In this document: positions 6,465 to 7,659 of the stretch, piece after piece | Layout of the letters: each line of letters opens with the position of its first letter | Numbering within the stretch: the first letter of the stretch is position 1 | NCBI GenBank assembly: GCA_020060485.1 | Contig: JAGVAB010000034.1 | Coordinates: 1 to 7,659 of the forward strand | Length of the DNA stretch: 7,659 bases | Source: Anaerolineales bacterium | GTDB taxonomy: Bacteria > Chloroflexota > Anaerolineae > Anaerolineales > Anaerolineaceae | Direction: 5' to 3' | Position numbers and translations under genes: made by a program | Notes under the pieces: generated by a model | What the model saw: the letters and a program-made list of their open reading frames with translations, nothing else | Databases searched by the model: none | Told to the model about the DNA's origin: nothing

Positions 6465-6505
6465 GCGAGCGCTGTTTTGTGTATAATAATGATGAAAGCG
6501 CTCGC
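6465..6505 (+). promoter_or_regulatory. Putative promoter of the inositol-phosphate synthase gene, bracketed by a perfect inverted repeat
   Basis: TATAAT (6482-6487), preceded by TG, is flanked by GCGAGCGCT (6465-6473) and AGCGCTCGC (6497-6505), perfect 9-bp inverted copies 23 bases apart. Each arm also contains the self-complementary AGCGCT, so the element can be read as two separate operator cores 29 bases apart. The sequence 17 bases upstream of TATAAT (6459-6464, TCATTA) is a poor -35. The right arm would lie just after the transcript start near 6494. A repressor bound here would block polymerase directly; a hairpin in the DNA or a looped dimer pair are other readings. Confidence 0.6.
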
Positions 6506-6600
6506 CCCTGGCAAAACCATTGGCAGGACATAAGCGGGGAGCCATTGCACCCTGATTTCAATCATTCCAAAAACAAACTTTTCAAGGAGAGCTGGGAAAA

Positions 6601-7659
6601 ATGAGCAGTGATCATAAAGTAAAAGTTGCCATCATCGGCGTGGGCAACTGCGCCTCTGCCCTGGTACAGGGCGTACAATATTACCAAAACGCAAAAGACA
6701 CTGATCGTGTGCCTGGCCTGATGCATGTCAACCTGGGCGGCTACCATATCCGCGACATCGAATTTACCGCGGCCTTTGATGTCGTCAAGACCAAAGTTGG
6801 CAAAGACCTCTCCGAGGCCGTTTTCAGCCACCCCAACAATACCATCAAATTCTCTGAAGTTCCCCATCTCGGAGTACCCGTATCGCGCGGTATGACCCAT
6901 GATGGACTGGGCAAGTACCTGTCCGAAATTGTGGAAAAAGCCCCTGGCCCCACCGCTGACATCGTGGGCATCCTCAAGGATACCAAAACCGATGTAGTGA
7001 TCAACTTCCTGCCGGTCGGCTCTGAGATGGCAACCAAATGGTACGCCGAGCAAATTCTCGAAGCAGGCTGTGCCATGGTGAATGCCATACCGGTCTTCAT
7101 ATCCAGCTCCGAATATTGGTCAGAGCGTTTTACCCAACGCGGCCTGCCCATTATCGGCGACGACATCAAGAGCCAGGTGGGAGCCACCATCACCCACCGC
7201 GTCCTCGCCAGCCTGTTTGTCGATCGCGGCGTGCGCCTCGACCATACCTACCAGTTGAATTTTGGCGGCAACACCGATTTCCTCAACATGCTCGAACGCG
7301 ACCGTCTCGAATCCAAGAAGATCTCCAAAACCCAGGCCGTCACCAGCATGCTGCCCTATGAAATGAACCCGGATGACATTCATGTTGGCCCCAGCGACCA
7401 TGTGCCGTGGCTGACAGACCGCAAGTGGTGTTACATCCGCATGGAAGGTACCACCTTCGGCGACGTACCCCTCAATGCCGAGGTCAAGCTGGAAGTCTGG
7501 GATTCGCCCAATTCAGCCGGCGTGATCATCGATGCCGTGCGCTGCGCAAAACTGGCTTTGGACCGCGGCATCAGCGGTCCGCTCTATGCACCTTCCTCTT
7601 ATTTCATGAAATCTCCCCCCCGGCAATACAAGGATGAAATTGCCCACGAGAAAACAGAA
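6601..7659 (+). CDS. ino1: myo-inositol-1-phosphate synthase (3' end cut off by the window)
   Basis: Converts D-glucose 6-phosphate to 1L-myo-inositol 1-phosphate with bound NAD+, the first step of inositol synthesis; a cytoplasmic enzyme. The 353 codons present closely follow, from memory, the actinobacterial (Mycobacterium Ino1-type) short form of about 360-370 residues, so only a few residues are probably missing. The Rossmann NAD motif is GVGNCAS (13-19). Conserved blocks follow: VPGLMHV, FLPVGSE (136-142), [15 protein letters not shown] (186-200), [20 protein letters not shown] (221-240) with ISKTQAVTS after it, GPSDHVPWL (263-271), and [11 protein letters not shown], these holding the substrate-binding and catalytic lysine-rich core. 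ATG 6601 has AAGGAG at 6584-6589, and the next residues lead straight into the NAD fold. The gene is divergent from the response regulator. The product may feed inositol phospholipids or inositol solutes; the window does not show which. Confidence 0.95.
   Translation, partial: MSSDHKVKVAIIGVGNCASALVQGVQYYQNAKDTDRVPGLMHVNLGGYHIRDIEFTAAFDVVKTKVGKDLSEAVFSHPNNTIKFSEVPHLGVPVSRGMTHDGLGKYLSEIVEKAPGPTADIVGILKDTKTDVVINFLPVGSEMATKWYAEQILEAGCAMVNAIPVFISSSEYWSERFTQRGLPIIGDDIKSQVGATITHRVLASLFVDRGVRLDHTYQLNFGGNTDFLNMLERDRLESKKISKTQAVTSMLPYEMNPDDIHVGPSDHVPWLTDRKWCYIRMEGTTFGDVPLNAEVKLEVWDSPNSAGVIIDAVRCAKLALDRGISGPLYAPSSYFMKSPPRQYKDEIAHEKTE

Larger units (their letters stand above)
6246..6600. other. 355-base divergent regulatory region between response regulator and inositol-phosphate synthase genes
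   Basis: No credible coding frame is seen here. Reading left to right: the regulator's leader (6246-6336) with its ribosome site; its minus-strand promoter (6343-6371); a less structured stretch (6372-6443) containing TTGCTCGC at 6413; an imperfect palindrome (6444-6463); a perfect 9-bp inverted repeat bracketing a TATAAT box (6465-6505); and the synthase leader (about 6494-6600) ending in AAGGAG at 6584. The 9-mer TGATCAATC occurs twice (6324-6332 and 6449-6457), once near each promoter. The self-complementary AATCGATT (6329-6336) falls at the predicted start of the regulator transcript. Confidence 0.7.

Noticed and set aside
6562..7193. Overlapping minus-strand open frames of 150 and 163 residues
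   Set aside because: They are antisense to the inositol-phosphate synthase gene, which is strongly conserved across its whole length.

Overview
The window looks like a housekeeping stretch of a free-living bacterial chromosome of moderate GC content. Gene content fits Chloroflexota, probably Anaerolineae: a UMF1-type transporter, a yebC-ruvC-ruvA cluster carrying extra genes, and an actinobacterial-type inositol-phosphate synthase. This taxonomic placement is an inference from protein resemblance and was not tested by a search. There are no mobile elements, CRISPR arrays, rRNA or tRNA genes, and no frameshifts in the main genes.

Layout, left to right. Positions 1-86 hold the first 28 codons of an unidentified minus-strand gene that leaves the window. 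Positions 87-295 are a divergent promoter region with a dyad and a TATAAT box. Positions 296-1639 (+) encode a 12-helix UMF1/Atg22-like MFS transporter. A bidirectional hairpin terminator (1664-1695) separates it from a convergent five-gene minus-strand operon. In transcription order the operon is yebC (5337-4582), ruvC (4575-4081), a TrmH/SpoU-type RNA methyltransferase (4077-3247), ruvA (3250-2675) and a PflX-like radical SAM protein (2615-1737). Spacings of -4 to 59 bases and an ATGA overlap argue for one transcript. Upstream, 6245-5502 (-) is an OmpR/PhoB-type response regulator with no adjacent kinase. A 355-base regulatory region separates it from a divergent gene at 6601 (+) for myo-inositol-1-phosphate synthase, which runs off the right edge probably only a few codons short of its end.

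How the genes fit together. RuvA and RuvC act on Holliday junctions and YebC is their usual operon partner, but ruvB does not follow ruvA. A methyltransferase sits inside the set and a radical SAM gene takes the downstream place. The inositol-phosphate synthase makes the head-group precursor for inositol lipids or inositol-derived solutes.

The most interesting non-coding sequence is upstream of the synthase gene. A perfect 9-bp inverted repeat flanks its TATAAT box, an imperfect 20-bp palindrome overlaps the -35 position, and there is no recognisable -35 hexamer. The divergent response regulator has a near-consensus TTGACA-17-TATATT promoter. Nothing seen amounts to a clearly new biological system. 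The best leads are this regulatory region and the unusual ruv operon.
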